Shown piece by piece: positions 17,252-24,757 of a stretch of 64,000 nucleotides of DNA. The position numbers were made by a program, and so were the translations under genes. The notes under the pieces are model-generated. The model ran no database searches. It was not told the DNA's origin and was given only the letters and a program-made list of their open reading frames with translations. The DNA is from Chitinophaga horti. Its GTDB lineage: Bacteria > Bacteroidota > Bacteroidia > Chitinophagales > Chitinophagaceae. The DNA is taken from assembly GCF_022867795.2 (NCBI RefSeq), contig NZ_CP107006.1, forward strand, positions 4,526,001-4,590,000, read 5' to 3'. How positions within the stretch are numbered: position 1 is the first letter of the stretch; each line of letters begins with the position of its first letter.

Positions 17252-17842
17252 ATGTACCTGTTACTCGACGTCGACGCCTGGTGGGCAGCACACGCTCCTT
17301 TCGAAAAGATCTATTGGGTGGTTACGATCATCTTTACCCTGCTATTCCTGCTGCAGATGGGCATTACACTGCTCGGCGGCGAACATGACGGCTCCGTTGG
17401 CGACGCCGACGACGCGGTATCCGGCGACGATGGTATCGGCTTCCAGTTCTTTACGCTGAAAAACATGCTGGCCTTCTTTACCATCCTTGGCTGGACGGGA
17501 CTCGCCTGCATTAACTCCGGCATGGGCAACCTCGGTACGCTCGTGATCTCCGTTATTGCGGGACTGGCCATGATGGTTATTATGTCGCTGCTCTTTTACT
17601 ACACCAGCAAGTTATCCCATAGCGGCACCATGAACCTGCAAAACGCCGTTGGTCAAACCGGCGAGGTATACCTCACCATTCCGGGTCGCAGATCTGGCAC
17701 TGGCAAGGTACACATCCGTATACAGGGCGGCATCCGCGAACTGGACGCACTTACCGACGACCTGGCAGATCTGCCCAGCCATAGCCGTATCCGCGTGCAG
17801 CAATCATTGAATGACGGCCTGTTACTTGTCACCAAAAGCTAA
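17252..17842 (+). CDS. NfeD-like membrane protein (OB-fold), flotillin partner
   Basis: I prefer the ATG at 17252 (MYLLLDVDAWW): an in-frame TTG at 17231 overlaps a promoter-like TATCTTGA. The product of about 196 residues has three or four membrane helices (about 20-42, 68-90, 95-125) and a C-terminal soluble domain (NAVGQTGEVYLTIPGRRSGTGKVHIRIQGGIRELDALT) with the five-strand OB pattern of NfeD C-terminal domains. Genes of this kind pair with flotillins (for example YuaF-YuaG of Bacillus), and here a flotillin gene follows after 37 bases. Together they probably organise membrane microdomains. Confidence 0.8.
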   Translation: MYLLLDVDAWWAAHAPFEKIYWVVTIIFTLLFLLQMGITLLGGEHDGSVGDADDAVSGDDGIGFQFFTLKNMLAFFTILGWTGLACINSGMGNLGTLVISVIAGLAMMVIMSLLFYYTSKLSHSGTMNLQNAVGQTGEVYLTIPGRRSGTGKVHIRIQGGIRELDALTDDLADLPSHSRIRVQQSLNDGLLLVTKS

Positions 17843-17879
17843 TCTTTTTCCCTTCACCTGAAAACCATTTTTTATCTAT

Positions 17880-19400
17880 ATGTATACCTTAATGCCTATA
17901 CTGCTTGCGGTATTATTCGTCTTCGTTTTTATTTACGCGCTTTTCCGCCGTTACAAGCGCTGTCCTTCCGACCGCATCCTGGTCGTTTATGGTAAAGTAG
18001 GTTCTAACTCCGAAGGTAACCTGAGCGCCAAATGTATTCATGGCGGCGCGGCCTTTATCTGGCCTATCATCCAGGACTACTCCTTCATGGACCTTACACC
18101 AACCTCTATCGAGGTAAACCTGACGAATGCACTGAGTAAACAGAACATTCGTATCGACGTGCCTTCGCGTTTTACCGTGGCAATTTCCACCGAACCGGCG
18201 GTAATGACCAACGCTGCTGAACGTCTTTTGGGCCTGCAACGCCCGCAGATCCACGATCTGGCGAAAGATATCATCTTTGGTCAGCTGCGTCTCGTGGTAG
18301 CCACCATGGACATCGAGGAAATCAACAGCAACCGCGATAAATTTCTGTCGAACGTAGCCGCTAACGTGGAAGCCGAGCTGAAAAAGATCGGTCTGAAACT
18401 GATTAACGTGAACCTTACCGACATCAAGGACGAATCGGGCTACATAGAGGCTTTGGGTAAAGAAGCCGCCGCAAAAGCGATCAACGAAGCCAAAAAGAGC
18501 GTGGCCGAACAGGAGCGTTTTGGTGAAATTGGTAAAGCAGAAGCTAACAAGGAAAAGGACATTAAGATCGCTGAAACCACGCGTGACAGGGATGCAATGA
18601 TCGCCAGTGCGAACAAAGACAAGGAAATCCTGATCGCCGGCGCGCAGCGTGACGAAAGCATCGGTAAAATCGAAGCGGAAAGAGATACCCGTATCAAATC
18701 TGCAGAGGCTAACTCCTCCGCCATCCAGGGTGAGAACAATGCGAGGATCCAGATCGCACAGTCGGAGGCCACCCGTCGCGAACGCGAAGCTGAATCTTTG
18801 AAACAAGCTACGGCGGCTGAGAAGGTACAGGCGGCGAAAGCACTCGAAGAGTCGTACCTGGCAGAGCAAAAAGCCGAAGCCGCCCGTGCGGCCAGGGAGC
18901 GTGCCACCCAGGAAGCTAACATCGTGGTAGCTGCAGAAATCCAGAAACAAAAAGCCATCATCGAAGCGCAGGCAGAAGCCGAAAAGATCCGACAGAAAGC
19001 AAAAGGTGAGGCAGACGCGATCTTCCTGAAAATGGAAGCGGAAGCGAAAGGTATGTTCGAGATCCTGACGAAGCAGGCCGAAGGTATGAACCGTGTGGTA
19101 CAGGCAGCCGGCAACAATAGTAAGGATGCCGCACTGCTCCTCATCGCCGACAAACTGCCCGAACTGGTAAGAATGCAGACCGATGCGATCAAAAACATCA
19201 AGATCGACAAGGTTACCGTTTGGGAAGGCGGCCATGCAAATGGCGACGGCAAAGGCTCTACGGCTAATTTTATCAGCGGTTTGTATAAATCCGTTCCCCC
19301 GCTGAAAGACATCTTCAACATGGCGGGTATGGACCTGCCTGAGTTTCTTGGCAAAGAGAAAACGAAGGGCGACGATACCGTACAGGTAGTGGAATCCTGA
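17880..19400 (+). CDS. Flotillin-family (SPFH/band 7) protein
   Basis: The 506-residue protein has an N-terminal hydrophobic segment (about 4-24), an SPFH domain (about 30-200, with IRIDVPSRFTVAISTEPAVM and SNVAANVEAELKKIGLKLINVNLTDIKDESGYIEALG) and a very long Ala/Glu-rich coiled coil (about 200-400), followed by a short C-terminal domain (LLLIADKLPELVRMQTDAIKNI). This is the usual flotillin/YqiK architecture. It should oligomerise at the inner membrane. The preceding NfeD-like gene supports this. A terminator hairpin follows at 19421. Confidence 0.93.
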   Translation: MYTLMPILLAVLFVFVFIYALFRRYKRCPSDRILVVYGKVGSNSEGNLSAKCIHGGAAFIWPIIQDYSFMDLTPTSIEVNLTNALSKQNIRIDVPSRFTVAISTEPAVMTNAAERLLGLQRPQIHDLAKDIIFGQLRLVVATMDIEEINSNRDKFLSNVAANVEAELKKIGLKLINVNLTDIKDESGYIEALGKEAAAKAINEAKKSVAEQERFGEIGKAEANKEKDIKIAETTRDRDAMIASANKDKEILIAGAQRDESIGKIEAERDTRIKSAEANSSAIQGENNARIQIAQSEATRREREAESLKQATAAEKVQAAKALEESYLAEQKAEAARAARERATQEANIVVAAEIQKQKAIIEAQAEAEKIRQKAKGEADAIFLKMEAEAKGMFEILTKQAEGMNRVVQAAGNNSKDAALLLIADKLPELVRMQTDAIKNIKIDKVTVWEGGHANGDGKGSTANFISGLYKSVPPLKDIFNMAGMDLPEFLGKEKTKGDDTVQVVES

Positions 19401-19420
19401 CTGCATATCGATTTATAGTG

Positions 19421-19454
19421 AGGGCTGGTCCAATGTGGCCGGCCCTTAATTTTT
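19421..19454 (+). terminator. Terminator after the flotillin gene
   Basis: AGGGCTGGTC pairs with GGCCGGCCCT (two G-U pairs) and is followed by TTAATTTTT. Confidence 0.65.
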
Positions 19455-19516
19455 CAGCCAGGCTATGATTTAAGTTGTATATTAGTAATACCCCTTCAAA
19501 ACATCTGAAACTTAAC

Positions 19517-19903
19517 ATGGAAGCACCCAAAAACGCTATTAGCTGGTTTGAGATTCCCGTGAATGATTTTAGCAGAGCGAAGAGATTTTATACCACGATA
19601 TTGAATTGCGAAATGCAGGAAATGGAAATGGGCTCAGACAGGCTGGCACTTTTCCCTTACGATGCGGAACGCGGTATTGGCGGCGCCATTGTACAGGGAC
19701 CTGACTACTTACCCAGCCAGCGGGGTAGCCTGGTTTATCTGAATGCGGGCGCAGACCTCTCCGACGTGCTTAACCGTGTACCGGCAGCCGGTGGTAAAAT
19801 AGAGCTGGACAAAAAGCTGATTTCCGAACAGGCAGATATGGGCTACTACGCCGTTTTCCAGGATACGGAGGGGAATAGGGTGGCGTTGCATTCGATGGGG
19901 TGA
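19517..19903 (+). CDS. VOC-family (glyoxalase-like) protein
   Basis: I take the ATG at 19517 (MEAPKNAISWFEIPVNDFSRAKRFYTTIL); the frame is open further upstream but without family sequence. The 128-residue product is a single VOC unit of two beta-alpha-beta-beta-beta modules, with ISWFEIPVNDFSRAKRFY in the first and GYYAVFQDTEGNRVALHSM in the second. The final motif usually supplies a metal-ligand Glu, and here the corresponding position is within DTEGNRVALH. Such small proteins are often of unknown function. It lies immediately before the gbsR-type regulator, but the long spacer and the separate promoter argue against an operon. Confidence 0.82.
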   Translation: MEAPKNAISWFEIPVNDFSRAKRFYTTILNCEMQEMEMGSDRLALFPYDAERGIGGAIVQGPDYLPSQRGSLVYLNAGADLSDVLNRVPAAGGKIELDKKLISEQADMGYYAVFQDTEGNRVALHSMG

Positions 19904-19949
19904 TTGACGGCATGCAGGTTGATATTTTTTATACTTTCTTTCAGATTCT

Positions 19950-19981
19950 TTTGAAAGTTCGGAAACATAGCCATACATTTG
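19950..19981 (+). promoter_or_regulatory. Promoter of the gbsR-type gene with overlapping operator
   Basis: TTTG (19950-19953), a spacing of 20 bases and TACATTTG (19974-19981) form the promoter. The -7 box is 4 bases before the ATG, so the mRNA is likely leaderless. The operator-like TGAAAGTTCGGAA (19952-19964) overlaps the -33 element. Confidence 0.6.
19952..19964 (+). promoter_or_regulatory. Candidate GbsR operator, site 1
   Basis: TGAAAGTTCGGAA matches 12 of 13 bases of the site at 20524-20536, upstream of the next gene. It is also part of an ACTTTC...GAAAGT inverted repeat (19933-19958). Overlap with the -33 box fits autorepression. Confidence 0.45.
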
Positions 19982-19985
19982 AGGC

Positions 19986-20492
19986 ATGAAGTTCACTGAT
20001 GCAAAAGCACAATTCATCCAGGCCTGGGGTTCTTTAGGAGCGCAATGGGGTATTAACCGTACCATGGCGCAAATCCACGCACTCCTGCTGATCGCACCCG
20101 ACGCGCTGAGCGCCGATGAGATCATGGAGGAACTGAACATCTCCCGCGGTAACACCAACATGAATGTACGGGAGCTGATCAACTGGGGCATCGTGGATAA
20201 AGTGCTGGTACCAGGCGAGCGCAAGGAATACTTCGCCGCGGAAAAAGACATCTGGAAAGTAGGTACCGCTATCGCCCGCGAGCGTAAAAAGCGCGAACTG
20301 GACCCGATCCTGAAGGTGTTGAACGCACTTTCCACCGTAGAAGGTGATCAGAAAGACAAACACGTAAAAGCATTTCGTGAGTCGATCCAAAACATTAATC
20401 GTTTTGCGCAACAAACGGACAATACCCTCAATGCATTCATCAAAGCAGAAGAAAACTGGTTCTACAGCACCTTGCTGAAGGTATTCAAGTAA
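19986..20492 (+). CDS. GbsR/MarR-family transcriptional regulator
   Basis: The 168-residue protein starts KFTDAKAQFIQAWGSLGAQWGINRTMAQIHALLLI, the typical GbsR opening, followed by a winged helix-turn-helix (ALSADEIMEELNISRGNTNMNVRELINWGIV, about 36-70, and a wing GERKEYFAA) and a C-terminal helical dimerisation region. GbsR-type proteins are repressors, named after control of glycine betaine synthesis in Bacillus; the effector here is unknown. Two nearly identical TGAAAGTTC(A/G)GAA sites lie before this gene and before the next, so it likely represses both. Confidence 0.9.
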   Translation: MKFTDAKAQFIQAWGSLGAQWGINRTMAQIHALLLIAPDALSADEIMEELNISRGNTNMNVRELINWGIVDKVLVPGERKEYFAAEKDIWKVGTAIARERKKRELDPILKVLNALSTVEGDQKDKHVKAFRESIQNINRFAQQTDNTLNAFIKAEENWFYSTLLKVFK

Positions 20493-20523
20493 TATTTTTT
20501 TGCTCAAATGTTTCATTACTTAC

Positions 20524-20536
20524 TGAAAGTTCAGAA
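20524..20536 (+). promoter_or_regulatory. Candidate GbsR operator, site 2
   Basis: TGAAAGTTCAGAA lies 11 bases before the oxidoreductase ATG and matches site 1 at 12 of 13 positions. Confidence 0.45.
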
Positions 20537-20547
20537 TTACACTAGTC

Positions 20548-21492
20548 ATGAATAATAAGAAGATCGTTATCGCAGGTGGAGCAGGATTTATGGGCGAGGC
20601 CCTGGCGGAGTATTACGGCCTGGAGAACGAAGTGGTGATACTTACGCGCCAGGAAAAACCTCATAGCCAATATGCACGTTATGTGAAATGGGATGGCGAA
20701 CACCTCACCAGCTGGTACCGCGAACTAGACAAGGCCGACCTGCTCATCAACCTGGCAGGTAAAAGTGTGAACTGCCGGTACAACGAACGTAACAAGGCGG
20801 AGATATTCAGCAGCCGGGTGAACAGTACCCGCGTGCTCGGCGAAGCGATCAAACGCCTCTCCAACCCTCCTGCCCTGTGGATCAATGCCGCATCTGCCAC
20901 GATTTACCGACATGCTGAAGATCGCCCTATGGACGAGCGCAATGGCGACATAGGCACCGGTTTCTCTGTAGAAGTGTGCAAGTTGTGGGAGAAAACGTTT
21001 TATGAACAGGAAACACCACATACCCGCAAAGTGGCGCTGCGTACGGCCATCGTACTCGGCCCCAAAGGCGGTGCTTTAATGCCGATGCTCAACCTCGTGA
21101 AGTTTGCACTGGGTGGCAGGCAAGGTAGCGGTCACCAGATGTTTAGCTGGGTGCATATCGAAGACTTCTGCAGACTTGCCAAATGGCTTTACGAAACACC
21201 GGAAGCACAAGGCACCTACAACTGCTCTGCTCCCCAACCTGTTACGAACGAAACCTTTATGCGCACCCTGCGCCAGGCTGCCGGTCGCCGCATTGGTTTA
21301 CCTGCGCCAGAATGGCTGTTGCGCATGGGGGCAGTAATGATCGGTACGGAAATTGAACTCATTATCAAAAGCCGCTGGGTCATACCCGCCCGCCTCGTGC
21401 AGGAAGGCTTCCGGTTCAGGCATGCGCAGTTGCGGCCGGCACTGGAAGATATATTGAGCGAATTACCCAGGCGGCGGTATCATTTATTTTAA
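20548..21492 (+). CDS. TIGR01777-family NAD(P)-dependent epimerase/oxidoreductase
   Basis: The 314-residue protein has a Rossmann start IVIAGGAGFMGEALAEYY (GxxGxxG variant), a central NLAGKSVNCRYNERNKAEI, typical of the family, then INAASATIYRHAEDRPMDE, and a C-terminal DUF1731-like end (APEWLLRMGAVMIGTEIELIIKSRWVIPARL). The substrate is unknown. The gene is 55 bases after the regulator and carries an operator-like site in front, so it is a likely target of the GbsR protein. It is followed after 9 bases by a CoA-binding protein gene. Confidence 0.9.
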   Translation: MNNKKIVIAGGAGFMGEALAEYYGLENEVVILTRQEKPHSQYARYVKWDGEHLTSWYRELDKADLLINLAGKSVNCRYNERNKAEIFSSRVNSTRVLGEAIKRLSNPPALWINAASATIYRHAEDRPMDERNGDIGTGFSVEVCKLWEKTFYEQETPHTRKVALRTAIVLGPKGGALMPMLNLVKFALGGRQGSGHQMFSWVHIEDFCRLAKWLYETPEAQGTYNCSAPQPVTNETFMRTLRQAAGRRIGLPAPEWLLRMGAVMIGTEIELIIKSRWVIPARLVQEGFRFRHAQLRPALEDILSELPRRRYHLF

Positions 21493-21501
21493 CTTAAGAT
21501 C

Positions 21502-21870
21502 ATGAAAGAACCGAAACTGACAGTTGTGATAGGCGCTTCGCCAAACCCGGACAGGTATAGTTTTTTAGCCGTAAACCGCCTGCGTGCCTATAATCATCCT
21601 GTAGTGGCCATCGGTAAAAAAACAGGCGACATCAACGGTACACCGGTGATCGCAGAACATCCCGCGCTGGAGAACGTAGATACGATCACGTTATACATGA
21701 ACCCGCAGCGGCAGCAGGAATACTACGATTACATCCTCAGCCTGCGCCCAAAACGCATCATCTTTAACCCGGGAACAGAAAACCCCGAACTGGAAGCCAG
21801 GGCGCAGCAACAAGGCATTGAAACGCTGGAAGCCTGTACGCTCGTCATGCTCGGCACCGGCCAGTACTAA
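21502..21870 (+). CDS. CoA-binding domain protein
   Basis: The 122-residue protein is a single Rossmann-type CoA-binding domain of the family related to YccU and the succinyl-CoA ligase alpha N-terminus: TVVIGASPNPDRYSFLAVNRLRAYNHPVVAIGKK, DTITLYMNPQRQQEYYDYIL and RIIFNPGTENPELEARAQQQGIETLEACTLVML. The NPGTEN stretch contacts the nucleotide in relatives. It is probably a cytoplasmic protein of unknown role. It is 9 bases downstream of the oxidoreductase, so it belongs to the same operon. Confidence 0.87.
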   Translation: MKEPKLTVVIGASPNPDRYSFLAVNRLRAYNHPVVAIGKKTGDINGTPVIAEHPALENVDTITLYMNPQRQQEYYDYILSLRPKRIIFNPGTENPELEARAQQQGIETLEACTLVMLGTGQY

Positions 21871-22053
21871 AACTTAATGCTCCCTTCATACGACCACTTC
21901 CTTTTTTTCGTATATTCGGTTAAGCGTATAGCGCATCCATTGCCATACAGCAACCGAAGTGAAAGCACGTTAACCCGCATCGCCAGACAGGCAAAAGACT
22001 TACAGACAGGCATCGTTTACCCTCGGCTTATTCACCCATTAAACATACATTTT

Positions 22054-22524
22054 ATGAAGTGGAGACGATTCAACGGAGAGCCCATCAACCTGCCCATCAA
22101 AGATGAAGTAAGACGCGCCATCGTAAGAGAGGCGGCACAGTATCACCTTAAAGTTTGTATCGGGACTGATTCCCAGGTAAAAGGAGCCGAGACGGAATTT
22201 GCGACCGTGATCGTATTCCTGCGCGAAGGCCATGGCGGCTTTATGTTCATTCACAACTACAAAACCCGCGACGTATATTCTATTAAAGAACGTATGCTCG
22301 TGGAAGTAGCCAAAAGCATCGAGATCGCATACGAATTATGCGACCTCTTTACGGAGTATGATGTAGACATGGAAGTACATGCGGACATTAACACGAACCC
22401 GCAGTTCAAAAGCAACCTGGCCCTGCGCGAAGCCATGGGTTACATCCTGGGGATGGGCTTTGCCTTTAAAGCAAAACCGGAAGCTTTCGCCAGCAGCTGC
22501 TGTGCTAATAAGATCGTGAACTAA
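22054..22524 (+). CDS. YkuK-like RNase H-fold protein (DUF458)
   Basis: The ATG at 22054 (MKWRRFNGEPINLPIKDEVRRAI) is chosen because the upstream 59 codons lack family features. The 156-residue protein shows the YkuK pattern: KVCIGTDSQVKGAETEFATVIVFLREGHGG with an acidic Asp in the first strand, then YELCDLFTEYDVDMEVHADINTNPQFKS and a C-terminal KAKPEAFASSCCANKIV. The RNase H-like fold with conserved acids suggests a nuclease, but no substrate has been shown. It is preceded by about 180 bases without a gene and is followed by weak hairpins at 22529-22570 in front of the converging engB. Confidence 0.85.
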   Translation: MKWRRFNGEPINLPIKDEVRRAIVREAAQYHLKVCIGTDSQVKGAETEFATVIVFLREGHGGFMFIHNYKTRDVYSIKERMLVEVAKSIEIAYELCDLFTEYDVDMEVHADINTNPQFKSNLALREAMGYILGMGFAFKAKPEAFASSCCANKIVN

Positions 22525-22587
22525 AAGTAAGGCAGGATATCAGCCTCGTTTTTTGGTGCAGAAATGCACCAGGCGCCATCGTCACCC

Positions 22588-23202
22588 TTATGCCAGCCCC
22601 CGGAACCTCGCGTTTAACTCATCTACGAACTCGAGTATCTTATCTCTTCCCATTCTTTTTACGGTAGAAGTTACATAGTGCGCCGGAAGGAATTCCCAGT
22701 TTTCGCGCAGTTTGTTCAGGAATGCTTTGATGTTGCGGCTCACCTCCAGCTGCGTGGATTTGTCAGCTTTGGTAAACACGAGGCTGAAAGGCACCTGCCA
22801 TTCACCGAGCTGGTTTACAAAGTCGATATCAATTTGCTGTGGCGTATGGCGACTGTCGATAAGTACAAAAATGTTTACCAGGTTGGTTCTTTTACGCAGG
22901 TAGTTCTCGATCATCTGGCTCCACTGGCGACGCTGTGACTGGGACACCTTGGCGAAGCCGTACCCTGGCAAATCGACAATGTACCATTGTTTGTTGATGA
23001 GGAAGTGGTTGATTAGCTGTGTTTTACCCGGCGTACCCGATGTTTTTGCCAGCTTTTCACGGCCCGTCAGCATATTGATCAGCGAGGACTTGCCCACATT
23101 GGAGCGACCGATGAAGGCGTATTCCGGCAGGTCGGGCGCAGGGCATTTTTCCCAATCGGGGCTGCTGATAATATATTCTGCTGATTTGATGATCATTTCC
23201 AT
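22588..23202 (-). CDS. engB: Ribosome biogenesis GTPase YihA/YsxC (EngB)
   Basis: The 204-residue protein has G1 GRSNVGKSS (about 32-40), G3 DLPGYGFA, G4 TKAD and a G5-like VTSTVKRMG. The order and length match EngB, which acts in assembly of the large ribosomal subunit. It is a single leftward gene, divergent from ubiE with a 78-base spacer that holds the ubiE promoter. All GTPase motifs are intact. Confidence 0.95.
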   Translation of the reverse strand: MEMIIKSAEYIISSPDWEKCPAPDLPEYAFIGRSNVGKSSLINMLTGREKLAKTSGTPGKTQLINHFLINKQWYIVDLPGYGFAKVSQSQRRQWSQMIENYLRKRTNLVNIFVLIDSRHTPQQIDIDFVNQLGEWQVPFSLVFTKADKSTQLEVSRNIKAFLNKLRENWEFLPAHYVTSTVKRMGRDKILEFVDELNARFRGLA

Positions 23203-23275
23203 TATTCTTCCTTTTAAATATTGATGCGCCCCCTATTTTGAGCAACGTTGAAAGCAACCGAAAACCTTTTTTAGC

Positions 23276-23283
23276 TAACTTTG
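23276..23283 (+). promoter_or_regulatory. Promoter -7 box of ubiE
   Basis: TAACTTTG ends 6 bases before the ATG at 23290, so the transcript is expected to start at or next to the initiation codon. It also rules out the TTG at 23281 as a start. Confidence 0.6.
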
Positions 23284-23289
23284 CAGCCT

Positions 23290-24036
23290 ATGGCAAATAT
23301 CGAGACAGTTCAAAAAGTGATTCCTTTCAAGGAGTCAAAATTAAGCAAGAAGGAGCAGATAGCGAGCATGTTTGACCAGATCGCGTTCAGGTACGACTTC
23401 CTGAACCACTTTATGTCGCTCGGAATTGACCGTATCTGGCGACGTATAGCCCTCAACAAACTGAAGTCCCTGGCGCCTAAAACCATGCTGGACGTGGCAA
23501 CCGGCACAGGCGATTTTGCCATCCTGGCCGAAAAACGCCTTCGTCCCGAAAAAATTACCGGTATCGATATTTCTGAAGGCATGCTGCAGATAGGCCGCCA
23601 GAAAGTAGAAAAACTGGGTCTCAGCGACAAGATCACCCTTCAGTCGGGCGATAGCGAAACAATAAGTTTCCCCGATGCAACGTTTGATGCCATAACAGTT
23701 GCCTTTGGAGTACGCAATTTCGAAAACCTTGAAAAAGGCCTGTCAGAAATGAGGCGTGTACTGAAGCCGGGCGGTAAAGTAGTGATCCTGGAATTTTCCA
23801 ACCCTACCGTATTTCCTGTGAAACAGCTGTATAATTTTTATTTCCGCTACATTACCCCACTCATCGGGAAATATGTAGCCAAAAGCGAAGCCGCCTACAG
23901 TTATCTCCCCGACTCCGTAAAAGCTTTTCCGCAGGGGAAAGCCATGGTGAGCATCCTGAATGGAATTGGCTATCAGTCTGTTACATGCAAAACACTAACT
24001 TTCGGCATATGTTCCGTTTATTGCGCTACCCGATAG
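23290..24036 (+). CDS. ubiE: Demethylmenaquinone methyltransferase
   Basis: The start is ATG 23290 (MANIETVQKV), since an earlier TTG lies inside the -7 box. The 248-residue protein has the class I methyltransferase motif LDVATGTGDFAILAEK, GIDISEGMLQIGRQK, the family signatures FDAITVAFGVRNFENLEKGLSEMRRVLKPGG and YNFYFRYITPLIGK, and the C-terminal KTLTFGICSVYCATR. It performs the last step of menaquinone synthesis with S-adenosylmethionine. The 3' end overlaps the PorT-like gene by 52 bases, as is common in Bacteroidota. Confidence 0.95.
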   Translation: MANIETVQKVIPFKESKLSKKEQIASMFDQIAFRYDFLNHFMSLGIDRIWRRIALNKLKSLAPKTMLDVATGTGDFAILAEKRLRPEKITGIDISEGMLQIGRQKVEKLGLSDKITLQSGDSETISFPDATFDAITVAFGVRNFENLEKGLSEMRRVLKPGGKVVILEFSNPTVFPVKQLYNFYFRYITPLIGKYVAKSEAAYSYLPDSVKAFPQGKAMVSILNGIGYQSVTCKTLTFGICSVYCATR

Positions 24037-24704
24037 GGTTGCTTATCCTGTGTTTAACCTATTTACCGGCAAGTGCGCAGCTGAACATGGAAGAACATGA
24101 TCAAAAGCCCTACTACTTCGGTATTACCCTAGCTACTAACCAGTCGAACTTCAAACTTTACCACTCCGACCGCTTCCTTAGCCAGGATACGGTGATGGTA
24201 ATAGAACCGCTTAAAACCATTGGTTTTAACCTCGGTTTGCTGGCTAACCTGCGCCTGAACAGGCGTTTCGACCTGCGTTTTAATCCGCAGCTGGTATTTG
24301 CTTCCAAGAACCTGTACTATAAAGAACAATACCCTTCCGTAGAAACGGAAAAGAACATCGAATCGATCCTGCTGAGTTTTCCCCTCCAGATCAAGTTTAA
24401 GTCCGACCGCATCCGTAACATGCGTGTATACACGATTGCCGGTATGAAGTACGACTATGACCTCGCTTCCAACGCCAGGGCCCGCCGGGCGGAGGATCTC
24501 GTCAAGGTAAAAAAAGGAGACTACGGCTATGAGGTAGGTGCGGGCTTCGAGTTCTATTTCCAGAGCTTCATTTTTGCCCCCGAGTTTAAGATCAGTAACG
24601 GCCTGGGCGACGTACACGTGCGCGATAACAACCTTCGCTACTCCAACAACATGGGAGAGCTGAAAAGCCGTATGATCGTATTTTCCATCCACCTCGAAGG
24701 TTGA
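23985..24704 (+). CDS. PorT-like outer-membrane beta-barrel protein
   Basis: The 239-residue protein has a signal peptide (hydrophobic LLILCLTYLPASA, cut near SAQ) and a beta-strand-rich mature part with alternating aromatic residues (KPYYFGITLATNQSNFKLYHSDRF, GFNLGLLANLRLNRRFDLRFNPQLVF, FAPEFKISNGLGD). The start may be 23985 or the ATG at 24009 (MFRLLRYPIG). It overlaps ubiE by 52 bases; ubiE-porT neighbourhood is typical of Bacteroidota, where PorT/SprT is needed for the type IX secretion system. The T9SS sorting tail on another protein in this window fits. The barrel call is firm; the PorT assignment is likely. Confidence 0.8.
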   Translation: MQNTNFRHMFRLLRYPIGLLILCLTYLPASAQLNMEEHDQKPYYFGITLATNQSNFKLYHSDRFLSQDTVMVIEPLKTIGFNLGLLANLRLNRRFDLRFNPQLVFASKNLYYKEQYPSVETEKNIESILLSFPLQIKFKSDRIRNMRVYTIAGMKYDYDLASNARARRAEDLVKVKKGDYGYEVGAGFEFYFQSFIFAPEFKISNGLGDVHVRDNNLRYSNNMGELKSRMIVFSIHLEG

Positions 24705-24745
24705 TTTTTAATCTGCTGAAAGACTGACGGCGCGCAAGGATTTAA

Positions 24746-24753
24746 TACCTTTG
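24746..24753 (+). promoter_or_regulatory. Promoter -7 box of the dihydroorotase gene
   Basis: TACCTTTG is followed by four bases and the ATG at 24758, implying a leaderless mRNA. Confidence 0.6.
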
Positions 24754-24757
24754 CGGC

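Noticed and set aside
17913..19406. 497-codon frame antisense to the flotillin gene
   Set aside because: A mirror of the coiled-coil coding sequence; no start region and no recognisable fold.
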